Shown here piece by piece: positions 33,345-42,317 of a stretch of DNA of 64,000 nucleotides. A program made the position numbers and the translations under genes. Position 1 is the first letter of the stretch. Each line of letters opens with the position of its first letter. The notes below the pieces were generated by a model. That model saw only the letters and a program-made list of their open reading frames with translations, was not told the DNA's origin and searched no databases. Location of the stretch: assembly GCA_036676475.1 (NCBI GenBank), contig JAKFCU010000113.1:1-64000 (forward strand), in the 5' to 3' direction. This stretch comes from LC029 sp036676475. GTDB taxonomy: Bacteria > Bacillota > Bacilli > Aneurinibacillales > RAOX-1.

Positions 33345-33377
33345 GCTTCTGGATAGTGATATCCAGAAGCTTATTTT
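33345..33377 (+). terminator. Terminator after the thiolase gene
   Basis: An 11-bp perfect stem (GCTTCTGGATA / TATCCAGAAGC) with a 4-nt loop, followed by TTATTTT. Confidence 0.88.
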
Positions 33378-33806
33378 GGTTTATCAATAGAAGAATACTG
33401 TTGAAAATAATGTCAATAATATAGTGTAGCTTCAAATTATCTCTAGGAGAAAAATTGCAAGTAAAATGTGAGTGAAAAAAAATCTTACACTATGGGCATA
33501 GTATGAATATGGCGAAATCATGACAATGATCATCAATTATTGACAAAACTCCAACAAATAAGTACTATGAGTGAGGGATTAATATAAATGAGAATGCAAT
33601 TGAGAATCTCATTTGCTTATCCCACATAAGCTTATGTGTTTTTTGAAATATGTTGGTGCGGTCACTCGTGATGAGGGGTAGCTTGATCTACCTCTGTTAA
33701 TGATGGACACAAAAAACTGACATATGCAACTTGCTTTAGAGGTTTGTCATTGGCTGATCCGCAATCACGGTAAAAAGCCATCTCGTTGGTTAGGGGATTT
33801 AAGTTA
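33378..33806. other. Leader region of the atp operon
   Basis: About 430 bases without a gene. It should carry the atp promoter, but I see no convincing -35/-10 pair. An 8-bp inverted repeat (AAATGAGA 33586-33593, TCTCATTT 33607-33614) resembles a Fur/PerR-type site only loosely. Confidence 0.4.
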
Positions 33807-34217
33807 ATGGAAAACGATTATTCTTTTCGCATTCGCCGGATAGTCATGTGGACTATTTTTATACTGGCAGGAGCCGTTTTGGGATGGGGTATTAGCTCTT
33901 ATCAAACATGGTTTGCCGGACTGGCGCTAGGGATCTTCTTTGGAATGATTAGCGCTGTATTTACGGCGTGGAAGATTCATAAGGTCGGAGAAATTGCGAT
34001 CCAATCTCAAGGTCAAAAAAAGCGACCGTCATTAGGGACGCCTACTCGATTTGCAATGGCTGCACTTTCTACGTTGATTACTTTGAAATTCCCAGCGTAT
34101 TTCCATCTGGCAGCGATGGTAATCGGACTTATGGTTCCTTCTGTAATTGCTTTTATTGATATGCTTTATTTCAATCTTACAGAAAGAGATGAAAACGTGG
34201 AAGAAGGGGGTGAATAA
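33807..34217 (+). CDS. atpI: ATP synthase protein I
   Basis: This 136-residue membrane protein with four hydrophobic segments is AtpI, an assembly factor that helps form the c-ring of the ATP synthase. It is identified mainly by its position as the first gene of the atp operon and by its size and topology; sequence conservation in this family is low. I start at ATG 33807 nine bases after AGGGGA; an in-frame TTG seven codons upstream is before that site. It is 3 bases from atpB. Confidence 0.82.
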   Translation: MENDYSFRIRRIVMWTIFILAGAVLGWGISSYQTWFAGLALGIFFGMISAVFTAWKIHKVGEIAIQSQGQKKRPSLGTPTRFAMAALSTLITLKFPAYFHLAAMVIGLMVPSVIAFIDMLYFNLTERDENVEEGGE

Positions 34218-34220
34218 TCT

Positions 34221-34952
34221 ATGGAACATGGCCAACCGATAGCAATACTTATGGGTTTGGAGTTTAACCTTTCTACAGTGTTAATGACTACTATCGCTGC
34301 TCTGATTGCCTTTTTAATTGCCAGAGCTGGTGCTGCAGCTGTAGTATCAGGATCTGCTGCAAGCGCTCCATCTGGAATGCAAAACTTTATGGAGTGGGTT
34401 ATTGAATTCATTCGAAATACAATTGCTAGTACTATGAGCTTGAAGCAAGGTGAAAAATACATTGGATTGGGATTAACCCTAGTCATGTACATCTTTGTTT
34501 CTAATATGTTAGGACTTCCCTTTGCGATTGTAACAGGAGAACATCATACCCTTTGGTGGAAATCACCAACTGCCGATCCACACGTTACATTAACGATGTC
34601 TGTCACGATCATTCTGTTGACTCAGATCTTCGGTATTCGTGAGCATGGATTTGGAGGTTATCTAAAGAGTTATGCTCAACCGCAATCTTGGATGCTTCCT
34701 TTGAATATCATTGAGCAAATAGCAAACACCTTAACATTAGGTCTTCGTCTATTCGGTAACATTTACGCAGGGGAAGTTCTTCTTGCTTTGCTTGCTGGAG
34801 CGGTATCGTACGGAGCACTGGGAATGGTAGGTGCAGCAATTCCGATGCTTGTATGGCAAGGATTCAGTATCTTTGTCGGGGCGATTCAATCGTTCGTATT
34901 CATGATATTGACAATGGTTTACATTGCACACAGAGTAAGTCACGATCACTAA
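34221..34952 (+). CDS. atpB: F0F1 ATP synthase subunit a
   Basis: This 243-residue subunit a forms the proton half-channels of the membrane rotor. The essential arginine lies in TLTLGLRLFGNIYAGE near residue 178, and the C-terminal helix has the QSFVFMILTMVYI segment. Five or six membrane helices are visible. The ATG follows AAGGGGGTGAATAATCT. The gap to atpE is 78 bases, with a strong ribosome site in front of atpE. Confidence 0.95.
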   Translation: MEHGQPIAILMGLEFNLSTVLMTTIAALIAFLIARAGAAAVVSGSAASAPSGMQNFMEWVIEFIRNTIASTMSLKQGEKYIGLGLTLVMYIFVSNMLGLPFAIVTGEHHTLWWKSPTADPHVTLTMSVTIILLTQIFGIREHGFGGYLKSYAQPQSWMLPLNIIEQIANTLTLGLRLFGNIYAGEVLLALLAGAVSYGALGMVGAAIPMLVWQGFSIFVGAIQSFVFMILTMVYIAHRVSHDH

Positions 34953-35030
34953 GTTATTCATTCTCAACAACCTGAGTTTGAAATAAATTCTTACACAATC
35001 TGATTTGAAAAAAAGGGAGGAAATTCTGTC

Positions 35031-35249
35031 ATGTCATTAGGAATTTTAGCAGCAGCTCTTGCTGTAGGTTTAGCAGCTATCGGTGCAGGTATTGGTAATG
35101 GTCTTATCGTAGGTAACACAGTTTCTGGTATTGCTCGTCAACCAGAACTTCGCGGAACTCTTCAAACCACAATGTTTATCGGTATCGGTCTAGTAGAGGC
35201 GATTCCTATCATCGCGGTTGTTATCGCGTTTATGGCTTTGGGTCAGTAG
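35031..35249 (+). CDS. atpE: F0F1 ATP synthase subunit c
   Basis: This 72-residue proteolipid forms the rotating c-ring. It is a hairpin of two helices with the glycine-rich GIGAGIGNGLIVG packing motif, the polar loop ARQPE and the proton-carrying Glu in the second helix (GLVEAIPIIAVV, Glu 54). No sodium-binding pattern is evident, so proton coupling is likely. The ATG follows AAAGGGAGGAAATTCTGTC, among the strongest ribosome sites of the operon, as suits a subunit needed in many copies. A stem-loop follows the gene at 35263-35295. Confidence 0.96.
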   Translation: MSLGILAAALAVGLAAIGAGIGNGLIVGNTVSGIARQPELRGTLQTTMFIGIGLVEAIPIIAVVIAFMALGQ

Positions 35250-35262
35250 ACCTAATAATTTA

Positions 35263-35295
35263 AATGGCGATGGTTCCGGATTGAACCTCGCCATT
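35263..35295 (+). promoter_or_regulatory. Intercistronic stem-loop between atpE and atpF
   Basis: AATGGCGATGGTTC pairs with GAACCTCGCCATT around a 6-nt loop, with one bulged position. There is no T-run. It probably affects mRNA stability or partial termination after the c-subunit gene. Confidence 0.7.
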
Positions 35296-35390
35296 CCTTA
35301 TGTTTTGAAAAATAGTCATCCTCATTAAGGGATGCTCAAGTTGTATTTCGACGTAAATGCAGTAGAAATGCCAAGAGAGGAAGTGATTAG

Positions 35391-35879
35391 ATGCTTCATG
35401 TACAATGGGGAACAGCCTTATACCAGTTAGTCGTGTTTATCGTATTGTTCTTATTGCTACGTAAGTATGCATTAGGCCCGTTGATGAGTGTTATGGAAGC
35501 TCGTCAAAGAAAGATTTCGAGCGATATTGCAGCGGCTGAGAAAAACCGCGATGAAGCTGTTAAGTTAATCGAAGAGCAAAAAGCAGAGTTGAAAGTTGCT
35601 CGTCAAGATGCAGCAAAAATCCTTGAAAATGCACGTTTATCTGCAGAAAAGCAAGCGGACGATATTGTAGTAAAAGCAAAAGAAGAAGCAGAACAGTTCA
35701 AGAAGAATGCGCAAATGGATATCAATCGTGAAAAAGAACAGGCGATGTCTGCTCTTCGTGAGCAAGTTGGCGCATTATCCGTCATGTTGGCTACCAAGAT
35801 TATTGAAAAAGAATTGGATAACAATCAACAGGAAAAATTGGTTTCCGATTTTCTTAAAGAGGTAGGAGAAGCGAAATGA
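35391..35879 (+). CDS. atpF: F0F1 ATP synthase subunit b
   Basis: This 162-residue subunit b is the peripheral stalk that holds the catalytic head still. It has one N-terminal membrane helix (about residues 8-28) and a long charged coiled coil (about 35-160) with the ILENARLSAEKQAD-type heptads. The ATG follows AGAGGAAGTGATTAG. Its stop overlaps the atpH start by four bases (ATGA). Confidence 0.95.
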   Translation: MLHVQWGTALYQLVVFIVLFLLLRKYALGPLMSVMEARQRKISSDIAAAEKNRDEAVKLIEEQKAELKVARQDAAKILENARLSAEKQADDIVVKAKEEAEQFKKNAQMDINREKEQAMSALREQVGALSVMLATKIIEKELDNNQQEKLVSDFLKEVGEAK

Positions 35880-36424
35880 GTAGTGGCGTTGTAGCGAAGC
35901 GATATGCCTATGCCCTTTTTGAAGTAGCTTCAGAAAGAAAGCAAATTGATTTGGTGGAACTAGAACTGCAGCAAATCAAGCAAGCCATTGACGAGAATCC
36001 TGCCTTTTTGCAATTTTTACAGCATCCACAAATTGCAAAAGAAGTAAAGAAAAAGGAGTTCCAACAAGTCTTCGGTATGATTTTTTCTGAGACTACATTG
36101 AATTTCATCAATCTTTTAATTGACAAAAATCGTGAGGATGCATTTGAATTGGTTCCTCAATATTTTACGGATAAAGCGAACGAAGTTCGTGGATTAGTGG
36201 ATGCTATTGTTACTTCTGTCAAGCCGCTTTCTGATGAACAGAAAGATGGATTAGTTCAGTCATTTAAAAAATTATTGAATAAAGAAATTCGTATTCATAA
36301 TGAATTAAACGATTCCATTATGGGCGGAGTAGTCGTACAAATTGGCGATCGTCTATATGATGGAAGCGTAGCTGGCAAGCTAAATCGTTTACAGCAGAGC
36401 TTAAAACAAGCTCAAGTTCGGTAG
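35876..36424 (+). CDS. atpH: F0F1 ATP synthase subunit delta
   Basis: This 182-residue delta subunit links the b stalk to the top of the alpha/beta hexamer. The N-terminal helical domain begins VVAKRYAYALFEVA and the C-terminal signature is the GGVVVQIGDRLYDGSVAGKL segment near residue 150. It overlaps atpF by four bases and is 16 bases from atpA. Confidence 0.95.
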   Translation: MSSGVVAKRYAYALFEVASERKQIDLVELELQQIKQAIDENPAFLQFLQHPQIAKEVKKKEFQQVFGMIFSETTLNFINLLIDKNREDAFELVPQYFTDKANEVRGLVDAIVTSVKPLSDEQKDGLVQSFKKLLNKEIRIHNELNDSIMGGVVVQIGDRLYDGSVAGKLNRLQQSLKQAQVR

Positions 36425-36440
36425 ATAGGGAGGGTACTTC

Positions 36441-37952
36441 GTGAGCGCAATCAGACCTGAAGAAATCAGTTCTCTCATTAAAAAGCAAATTGAGAACTAT
36501 AAATCTGATATTCAAGTTGTTGATGTTGGTACAGTAATCCAAATTGGTGACGGTATTGCCCGTGTGCATGGTTTGGAAAAGGCTATGGCTGGGGAACTTT
36601 TGGAGTTCTCAAATGGCGTTATGGGTATGGTATTGAACCTGGAAGAAGATAACGTAGGGGTCATCATTCTTGGACCTTACACAGGAATTAAAGAAGGCGA
36701 TCAAGTTAAGCGTACGGGACGTATCATGGAAGTTCCAGTTGGGAAAGCCCTTCTTGGACGTGTAGTCAATCCGCTTGGACAACCTATCGATGGGTTGGGA
36801 CCGATTGAAACGACTCATTTCCGTCCGATTGAATCTCCAGCACCTGGAGTTATGGCTCGTAAATCCGTTCATGAGCCTATGCAAACTGGTTTGAAAGCGA
36901 TCGACGCTTTGGTTCCTATTGGTCGTGGTCAGCGTGAGTTAATCATCGGAGACCGCCAAACAGGTAAAACCAGTGTGGCAATCGATGCGATCTTGAACCA
37001 AAAAGGTCAAGACATGATTTGTATCTATGTAGCGATTGGTCAAAAGCAATCCACTGTTGCTGGTGTGGTTGAGACTCTTCGCAAGCATGGTGCATTAGAT
37101 TATACCATTATCGTATCCGCTACGGCATCCGATCCTGCTCCATTGCTATACTTGGCTCCTTATGCCGGTGTTGCTATGGGTGAATACTTTATGTACAACG
37201 GTGGACACGTGCTTTGTGTATACGATGACTTGTCCAAGCAAGCAGCAGGTTACCGTGAGCTTTCTCTCTTGCTTCGTCGTCCTCCAGGTCGTGAAGCTTA
37301 TCCAGGGGACGTATTCTATCTTCACTCCCGCTTGTTAGAGCGTGCAGCGAAGTTGAATGATGACTTAGGCGGCGGTTCTCTAACTGCACTTCCGTTCATT
37401 GAAACACAAGCATCTGACGTATCTGCTTATATTCCAACAAACGTAATCTCCATCACCGATGGACAGATCTTCCTTGAGTCTGACTTGTTTTACTCTGGGG
37501 TTCGTCCAGCGATTAACGCTGGTATCTCCGTATCTCGTGTAGGGGGATCCGCGCAAATCAAGGCGATGAAAAAAGTTGCAGGTACCCTTCGTCTTGACCT
37601 TGCTCAGTATCGCGAACTTCAAGCGTTTGCTCAGTTCGGATCTGACCTGGATAAAGCAACAAAAGCTCGTTTGGATCGCGGGGAGCGTACCGTTGAAATC
37701 TTAAAGCAAGGTGTTAACGAGCCAATGCCTGTAGAAAAGCAAGTTCTTTCCATCTATGCTCTTACTAAAGGTTATCTTGATGATGTTCCAGTTGAAGATG
37801 TACGCCGTTTCGAAAAGGAATTGCATGCCTTCTTTGATACAAGCAAGAAAGATCTTTTGGAAACTATCCGCAATAAAAAGGAATTACCATCAGATGATCA
37901 GTTGAAAGCAGCAATCGGAGAGTTTAAGAAAGGCTTTGCTCCTTCTAAATAG
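36441..37952 (+). CDS. atpA: F0F1 ATP synthase subunit alpha
   Basis: This 503-residue alpha subunit binds nucleotide non-catalytically in the F1 head. The P-loop is GDRQTGKTS near residue 170, and the ATPase alpha/beta signature is PAINAGISVSRVG near 355. The start codon is GTG 36441, following AGGGAGGGTACTTC. Length and N-terminus (IRPEEISSLIKKQIE) are those of Bacillus homologues. Codon use is strongly biased, as expected for a highly expressed gene. Confidence 0.97.
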   Translation: MSAIRPEEISSLIKKQIENYKSDIQVVDVGTVIQIGDGIARVHGLEKAMAGELLEFSNGVMGMVLNLEEDNVGVIILGPYTGIKEGDQVKRTGRIMEVPVGKALLGRVVNPLGQPIDGLGPIETTHFRPIESPAPGVMARKSVHEPMQTGLKAIDALVPIGRGQRELIIGDRQTGKTSVAIDAILNQKGQDMICIYVAIGQKQSTVAGVVETLRKHGALDYTIIVSATASDPAPLLYLAPYAGVAMGEYFMYNGGHVLCVYDDLSKQAAGYRELSLLLRRPPGREAYPGDVFYLHSRLLERAAKLNDDLGGGSLTALPFIETQASDVSAYIPTNVISITDGQIFLESDLFYSGVRPAINAGISVSRVGGSAQIKAMKKVAGTLRLDLAQYRELQAFAQFGSDLDKATKARLDRGERTVEILKQGVNEPMPVEKQVLSIYALTKGYLDDVPVEDVRRFEKELHAFFDTSKKDLLETIRNKKELPSDDQLKAAIGEFKKGFAPSK

Positions 37953-38002
37953 TGCCGGATCTGTGCTTGCAATAAACTGAATCGATAAAGGTGGTGAAAT
38001 CG

Positions 38003-38857
38003 ATGGCTATAGGAACACGCGAAATTAAACGACGTATTAAAAGCGTTAAAAATACGAGACAAATTACCAAAGCGATGAAGATGGTTGCTGCAGCAAAGCT
38101 CCGCCGTGCGCAGGAGCGTGCCCAGTCGTCCCGTCCTTATGCTGAAAAGATGAAAGAAGTGATCTCTAGCATCGCTTCCGGAACGACAGCAAAACACCCC
38201 ATGCTGCAAACGCGTCCTGTAAAGAAGACCGGATATTTGGTCATCTCTTCGGACCGCGGGCTAGCTGGGGGATTGAACAGTAACCTTTTACGTCAAGTGG
38301 TTACTAGCATTCAAGAGCGACACAAGAGCAAAGATGAATATGTGATATTTGCCGTAGGGAAAAAGGGCCGTGACTTCTTTGGAAAGCGTGATTACCCAAT
38401 CATCGAAGAGATTGTTGGCATCCCGGATTCCCCTAGTTTCTCTGACATTAAAGGGATCGCTAGTAAAGCTGTGACTTTGTTTGCTGAAGAAAAGATTGAT
38501 GAATTGAATCTCTTCTACAGTAAATTCCAAAGTGCTTTAACCCAAATTCCAACCGAGGTTCGTCTTCTTCCTTTAGCGGCAGTAGATTCGACCTCTGCAG
38601 TGAAAACAAGCTACGAATATGAACCATCCGCAGAGGAAGTATTGAACGATTTACTTCCCCGCTATGCAGAGACATTAATCTTTAGTGCCTTGCTTGATTC
38701 CAAAGCAAGCTTCTATGGAGCACAAATGACGGCAATGGGAAGCGCAAGCGACAATGCAAGCGATATGATCGACAAGTTAACGCTGATCTTCAACCGCTCT
38801 CGTCAAGCTGCGATTACTCAGGAAATTTCTGAGATTGTTGCTGGTGCGAATGCTTAG
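38003..38857 (+). CDS. atpG: F0F1 ATP synthase subunit gamma
   Basis: This 284-residue gamma subunit is the central rotating shaft. The N-terminal TREIKRRIKSVKNTRQITKAM and C-terminal helix (NRSRQAAITQEISEIVAGA), given here in parts, form the coiled coil; SSDRGLAGGLN near residue 80 is the family signature. I start at ATG 38003 after AAAGGTGGTGAAATCG; an in-frame GTG four codons upstream lies within that ribosome site. Confidence 0.96.
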   Translation: MAIGTREIKRRIKSVKNTRQITKAMKMVAAAKLRRAQERAQSSRPYAEKMKEVISSIASGTTAKHPMLQTRPVKKTGYLVISSDRGLAGGLNSNLLRQVVTSIQERHKSKDEYVIFAVGKKGRDFFGKRDYPIIEEIVGIPDSPSFSDIKGIASKAVTLFAEEKIDELNLFYSKFQSALTQIPTEVRLLPLAAVDSTSAVKTSYEYEPSAEEVLNDLLPRYAETLIFSALLDSKASFYGAQMTAMGSASDNASDMIDKLTLIFNRSRQAAITQEISEIVAGANA

Positions 38858-38882
38858 TTGGACTCAATAGAATAAGGGTGTT

Positions 38883-38907
38883 CCTCTACCAGTCGGACTG
38901 GTAGAGG
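38883..38907 (+). promoter_or_regulatory. Intercistronic stem-loop between atpG and atpD
   Basis: CCTCTACCAG and CTGGTAGAGG form a perfect 10-bp stem with a 5-nt loop; no T-run follows. It may be a processing or stability element. Confidence 0.7.
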
Positions 38908-38946
38908 GACCATCCAATGATTGAGTATTATAAAGGAGGGAAACAG

Positions 38947-40368
38947 ATGATTAAAGGACGCGTAGTAGCGATCATGGGTCCGGTTGTTGACATCGAGTTC
39001 GAACGTGGACAATTACCAGCGATCTATAATGCTATTAAAATTCAACATAAACCATCTTCTGAAAAAGAAATGGAAATTAACTTAACTTGTGAAGTAGCGA
39101 TCCACTTAGGGGATAATATGGTACGTACGGTTGCTATGTCCTCTACAGATGGCTTGACTCGTGGTTTAGATGCAATAGATACAGGGAAGCCGATCTCTGT
39201 ACCAGTAGGCGGAAAAACATTGGGTCGCGTGTTTAACGTATTGGGAGATCCTATCGACTTGATGGATGCTCCAGAAGGTGTCGATACCCTTCCGATTCAC
39301 CGTTCAGCTCCTCCTTTCGAAGAGCAGGCTCCAGCTGACCAAATCCTTGAAACAGGAATTAAGGTTATCGACTTGCTAGCTCCTTATGCTAAAGGTGGTA
39401 AGATCGGTCTATTTGGTGGTGCCGGGGTAGGTAAAACGGTTCTGATTCAGGAATTGATCAACAACATCGCTCAAGAGCATGGAGGATACTCCATCTTTGC
39501 CGGCGTTGGAGAGCGTACTCGTGAAGGAAACGACCTTTACCATGAAATGAAGGACTCTGGCGTTCTTTCTAAGACTACCATGGTATTCGGTCAGATGAAT
39601 GAGCCGCCAGGAGCGCGTATGCGTGTTGCTCTTACCGGTTTGACCATGGCGGAATATTTCCGTGATGCTGAAGGCCGTGACGTATTGTTGTTCATCGACA
39701 ACATCTTCCGTTTCACGCAAGCAGGTTCTGAGGTATCTGCGTTGCTTGGACGTATGCCATCTGCGGTAGGTTACCAGCCTACATTGGCTACTGAAATGGG
39801 TCAGTTGCAGGAGCGTATCACTTCTACCAAGAAGGGTTCTGTAACTTCCATTCAAGCTATCTACGTTCCTGCGGATGACTATACGGATCCAGCTCCAGCT
39901 ACAACATTTGCTCACTTGGATGCTACAACAAACCTTGACCGCGGTATCTCCGAGTTAGGTATCTACCCTGCGGTGGATCCATTGGCTTCTACTTCCCGTC
40001 TATTGACTCCGGATGTACTTGGCCAAGAACATTATGATGTTGCTCGCGGAGTCCAAGCGGTACTTCAGCGTTATAAAGAATTGCAAGATATCATCGCCAT
40101 CTTGGGTATGGATGAATTGTCTGATGAAGATAAGCAGTTGGTTGCTCGTGCTCGTAAGATCCAACGTTTCTTGTCCCAGCCGTTCCACGTGGCTGAGCAG
40201 TTTACCGGATTCCCTGGAAAATACGTTCCAGTTAAAGAAACCGTGCGCAGCTTTAAAGAAATTTTGGATGGTAAGCATGACGATCTTCCAGAAGTTGCCT
40301 TCTTGTATGTAGGTACCATCGAAGAAGCTCGTGAAAAAGGTAAAAAAATGCTGGCTGAAGCGAAATAA
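38947..40368 (+). CDS. atpD: F0F1 ATP synthase subunit beta
   Basis: This 473-residue beta subunit carries the catalytic sites. The P-loop is GGAGVGKTV near residue 155, the catalytic Glu lies in GVGERTREGND near 185, and the family signature is PAVDPLASTSR near 340. I start at ATG 38947 after AAAGGAGGGAAACAG; an in-frame ATG ten codons upstream precedes this ribosome site. Codon use is that of a highly expressed gene. Confidence 0.97.
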   Translation: MIKGRVVAIMGPVVDIEFERGQLPAIYNAIKIQHKPSSEKEMEINLTCEVAIHLGDNMVRTVAMSSTDGLTRGLDAIDTGKPISVPVGGKTLGRVFNVLGDPIDLMDAPEGVDTLPIHRSAPPFEEQAPADQILETGIKVIDLLAPYAKGGKIGLFGGAGVGKTVLIQELINNIAQEHGGYSIFAGVGERTREGNDLYHEMKDSGVLSKTTMVFGQMNEPPGARMRVALTGLTMAEYFRDAEGRDVLLFIDNIFRFTQAGSEVSALLGRMPSAVGYQPTLATEMGQLQERITSTKKGSVTSIQAIYVPADDYTDPAPATTFAHLDATTNLDRGISELGIYPAVDPLASTSRLLTPDVLGQEHYDVARGVQAVLQRYKELQDIIAILGMDELSDEDKQLVARARKIQRFLSQPFHVAEQFTGFPGKYVPVKETVRSFKEILDGKHDDLPEVAFLYVGTIEEAREKGKKMLAEAK

Positions 40369-40479
40369 GCAACCCTAGTTCGGCACCCATAGATTGGGTA
40401 TTATTTTCCGGATGTAATTATATCTCTTGGAAATATCCACCTATAAGTTGGGTGTTATCTTAAAGGGGGAACGGAACCG

Positions 40480-40887
40480 ATGAATACTGTAAAAGTAGAA
40501 ATAGTGACTCCTGAACGGGTTGTTTATAGCGGAGAAGCAAATATTGTGATTGCGAAAGGAAAAGATGGGGAGCTAGGTATTCTAGCCAATCATATTCCCT
40601 TAGTCACTCCACTTAAGATAGCTCCAGTTCAGATTAAAAAAACAGCCGGTGAAGATATAATTGCTGTCAGCGGAGGATTCATGGAAGTCCGTAAAGATAA
40701 GGTGACGATCCTTGCTGAAACGGCAGAGCTTCCTGATGAAATCGATGTGAACCGTGCCGAAGCTGCAAAAGAGCGCGCAGAACGCCGGATGGCTGAAAGC
40801 AAACAAGATGACCTTGATTTCAAACGATCTCAACTTTCTTTACAGCGTGCATTAATACGTCTTCAAGTGGCAAAGAAGAGAAAATAA
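40480..40887 (+). CDS. atpC: F0F1 ATP synthase subunit epsilon
   Basis: This 135-residue epsilon subunit couples the shaft to the c-ring and can inhibit ATP hydrolysis. The N-terminal beta sandwich (VEIVTPERVVYSGEAN, GELGILANHIPLVTPL) and C-terminal helical pair (from about residue 88) are clear. The 111-base gap before it contains two short similar hairpins (40385-40399 with ACCCA/TGGGT, and 40438-40454 with CACC/GGTG). The ATG follows AAAGGGGGAACGGAACCG. It ends the operon; a terminator follows. Confidence 0.95.
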   Translation: MNTVKVEIVTPERVVYSGEANIVIAKGKDGELGILANHIPLVTPLKIAPVQIKKTAGEDIIAVSGGFMEVRKDKVTILAETAELPDEIDVNRAEAAKERAERRMAESKQDDLDFKRSQLSLQRALIRLQVAKKRK

Positions 40888-40896
40888 GAATTCATT

Positions 40897-40925
40897 AACT
40901 CCTGGTGATTAGCCAGGAGTTTTTT
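40897..40925 (+). terminator. Terminator of the atp operon
   Basis: AACTCCTGG / CCAGGAGTT stem with a 7-nt loop and a T-run, ten bases after atpC. Confidence 0.9.
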
Positions 40926-41133
40926 ATATTACGGATGGAATAATTTCTATTTGTACAGTGAGTCTGTTTTTTAAAAAATTTGTGAAGTTATCATTCGTTC
41001 TCTTTACAAAACTACACTTATGCTTTAACTTAGAAAGAAGAATTAGGTACGAAGGCCTATTAACCTTATTCCATTCTGTACATCATGCCATTATACATAG
41101 ATAAGTTTATCGGTAGGGAGGGAAGCTGAATAC

Positions 41134-41472
41134 ATGTCTTTGCTAGGAAATGAGTTAAAACGGTTACGTGATCTGCGTGGGTACACGCTTGAAGAAGCTT
41201 CTAATCTGATCGATATCACTCGTCAATATTTAAGCATGTTAGAAAAAGGTCAAAGAAAGTCTGCTTCCTTCGATATTATGAATCGACTTGCTGAAGTTTA
41301 TGGGGTCCCACTAGATTATCTCAAGAAGTTCATCTCAGAATCTGCAAAGGAACTGACCGAAGACGAACTAATGATTTGGAATCAGCTGAATAAAAGAGCG
41401 GAAGAAGAGGTCTATTATAAAAGCAGCAACTTTCTAATCAGTGTGGTTACTGATTTAAAGGAAAGTATGTAA
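41134..41472 (+). CDS. Small XRE-family transcriptional regulator
   Basis: This 112-residue protein has an XRE/Cro-type helix-turn-helix at residues 5-62: LKRLRDLRGYTLEEASNL, then TRQYLSMLEKGQRKSAS and VYGVPLDYL. The C-terminal 45 residues are charged helices of no known type. The ATG follows GGTAGGGAGGGAAGCTGAATAC. It stands alone between the atp and nuo operons with its own terminator, so it may control one of them or something distant; nothing in the sequence decides. Confidence 0.8.
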   Translation: MSLLGNELKRLRDLRGYTLEEASNLIDITRQYLSMLEKGQRKSASFDIMNRLAEVYGVPLDYLKKFISESAKELTEDELMIWNQLNKRAEEEVYYKSSNFLISVVTDLKESM

Positions 41473-41500
41473 AAGAGTGATGACTAGTTCATCGCTCTTT
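41472..41500 (+). terminator. Terminator after the XRE gene
   Basis: AAAGAGTGATGA pairs with TCATCGCTCTTT (one G-U pair) around a 5-nt loop; it overlaps the stop codon. Confidence 0.75.
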
Positions 41501-41866
41501 GTTTTGTTTAAACGGATATTGTATTGCATACCTGTTCTCCCTGCAAACCAGGAACGTTTTGTATATTACGGAGAAGTGTAGGGAATATTTTTAAACATAC
41601 CGATATTAGTTAATGTGGCTTAAAAAACAAATAGTATTCCTAAATTTTATTACATTAATTCATGTTAAGTACACAGGACTTTGAAAGGAAAAAGCCCATC
41701 TACGAGTAGGGCTGGGCAAATATTTCTATGAGTAACAAATATGATTTTTGTCACAATATTAACCTTTCTTTTCTGCTATGATAACAATGGAGTATTGGTT
41801 ACTGTATGGAAGAAAGAATAAGCGTTGAGTAAGGGGGACAATAATTCTTCATTAAAAATTCTCATG
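41501..41866. other. Gap upstream of the nuo promoter
   Basis: AT-rich, no gene. An extended -10 (TGCTATGAT, 41774-41782) has no good -35. AGCCC/GGGCT around 41692-41712 can form a short hairpin. Confidence 0.4.
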
Positions 41867-41896
41867 TTAGACACAAAGCCAAATGTAATGTATACT
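41867..41896 (+). promoter_or_regulatory. Candidate nuo operon promoter
   Basis: TTAGAC (41867-41872), an 18-bp spacer and TATACT (41891-41896) lie about 50 bases before nuoA. It is plausible but not strong. Confidence 0.4.
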
Positions 41897-41948
41897 GTCT
41901 TATGGAATGTGATGTTTTAAACATTATTATGGTAATGGGGGGAGAGCA

Positions 41949-42317
41949 ATGACAGAGTTGTACTCCAATAATTACCTGATTGTCGCCATTTTTCTATTCC
42001 TGGGGTTAGCACTGCCGATTGGTGCACTAACTGCGGGGCGTTTTCTGCGCCCACATAACCCAACCCCTGCTAAGCAGACAACGTACGAGAGCGGGATAGA
42101 ACCCTTTGGAGGCAGTTGGGTACAGTTCAATGTGAAGTACTACATTTATGCTTTATTGTTTGTGGTATTTGATGTTGAAACAATCTTTTTATATCCATGG
42201 GCCGTAGCCTATGATCAGTTGGGGTTATTCGCCTTGGTTGAAATGCTGATCTTTGTAGTGTTATTGATTATTGGTTTAATTTATGCCTGGAAAAAGAAGG
42301 TGTTAGAATGGAACTAA
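41949..42317 (+). CDS. nuoA: NADH-quinone oxidoreductase subunit A
   Basis: This 122-residue subunit of complex I is a three-helix membrane protein. It has the conserved TTYESGIEPFGG loop near residue 45 and FDVETIFLYPWA near 77. The ATG follows GGGGGGAGAGCA. It starts an operon of eleven nuo genes and overlaps nuoB by ten bases. Confidence 0.95.
   Translation: MTELYSNNYLIVAIFLFLGLALPIGALTAGRFLRPHNPTPAKQTTYESGIEPFGGSWVQFNVKYYIYALLFVVFDVETIFLYPWAVAYDQLGLFALVEMLIFVVLLIIGLIYAWKKKVLEWN

Noticed and set aside
33586..33614. Fur/PerR-like inverted repeat before atpI
   Set aside because: Only an 8-bp arm match with a poor centre; ATP synthase is not a known target.
39409..39915. 168-codon minus-strand frame opposite atpD
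   Set aside because: Arises from the biased codon use of atpD; the protein resembles nothing.
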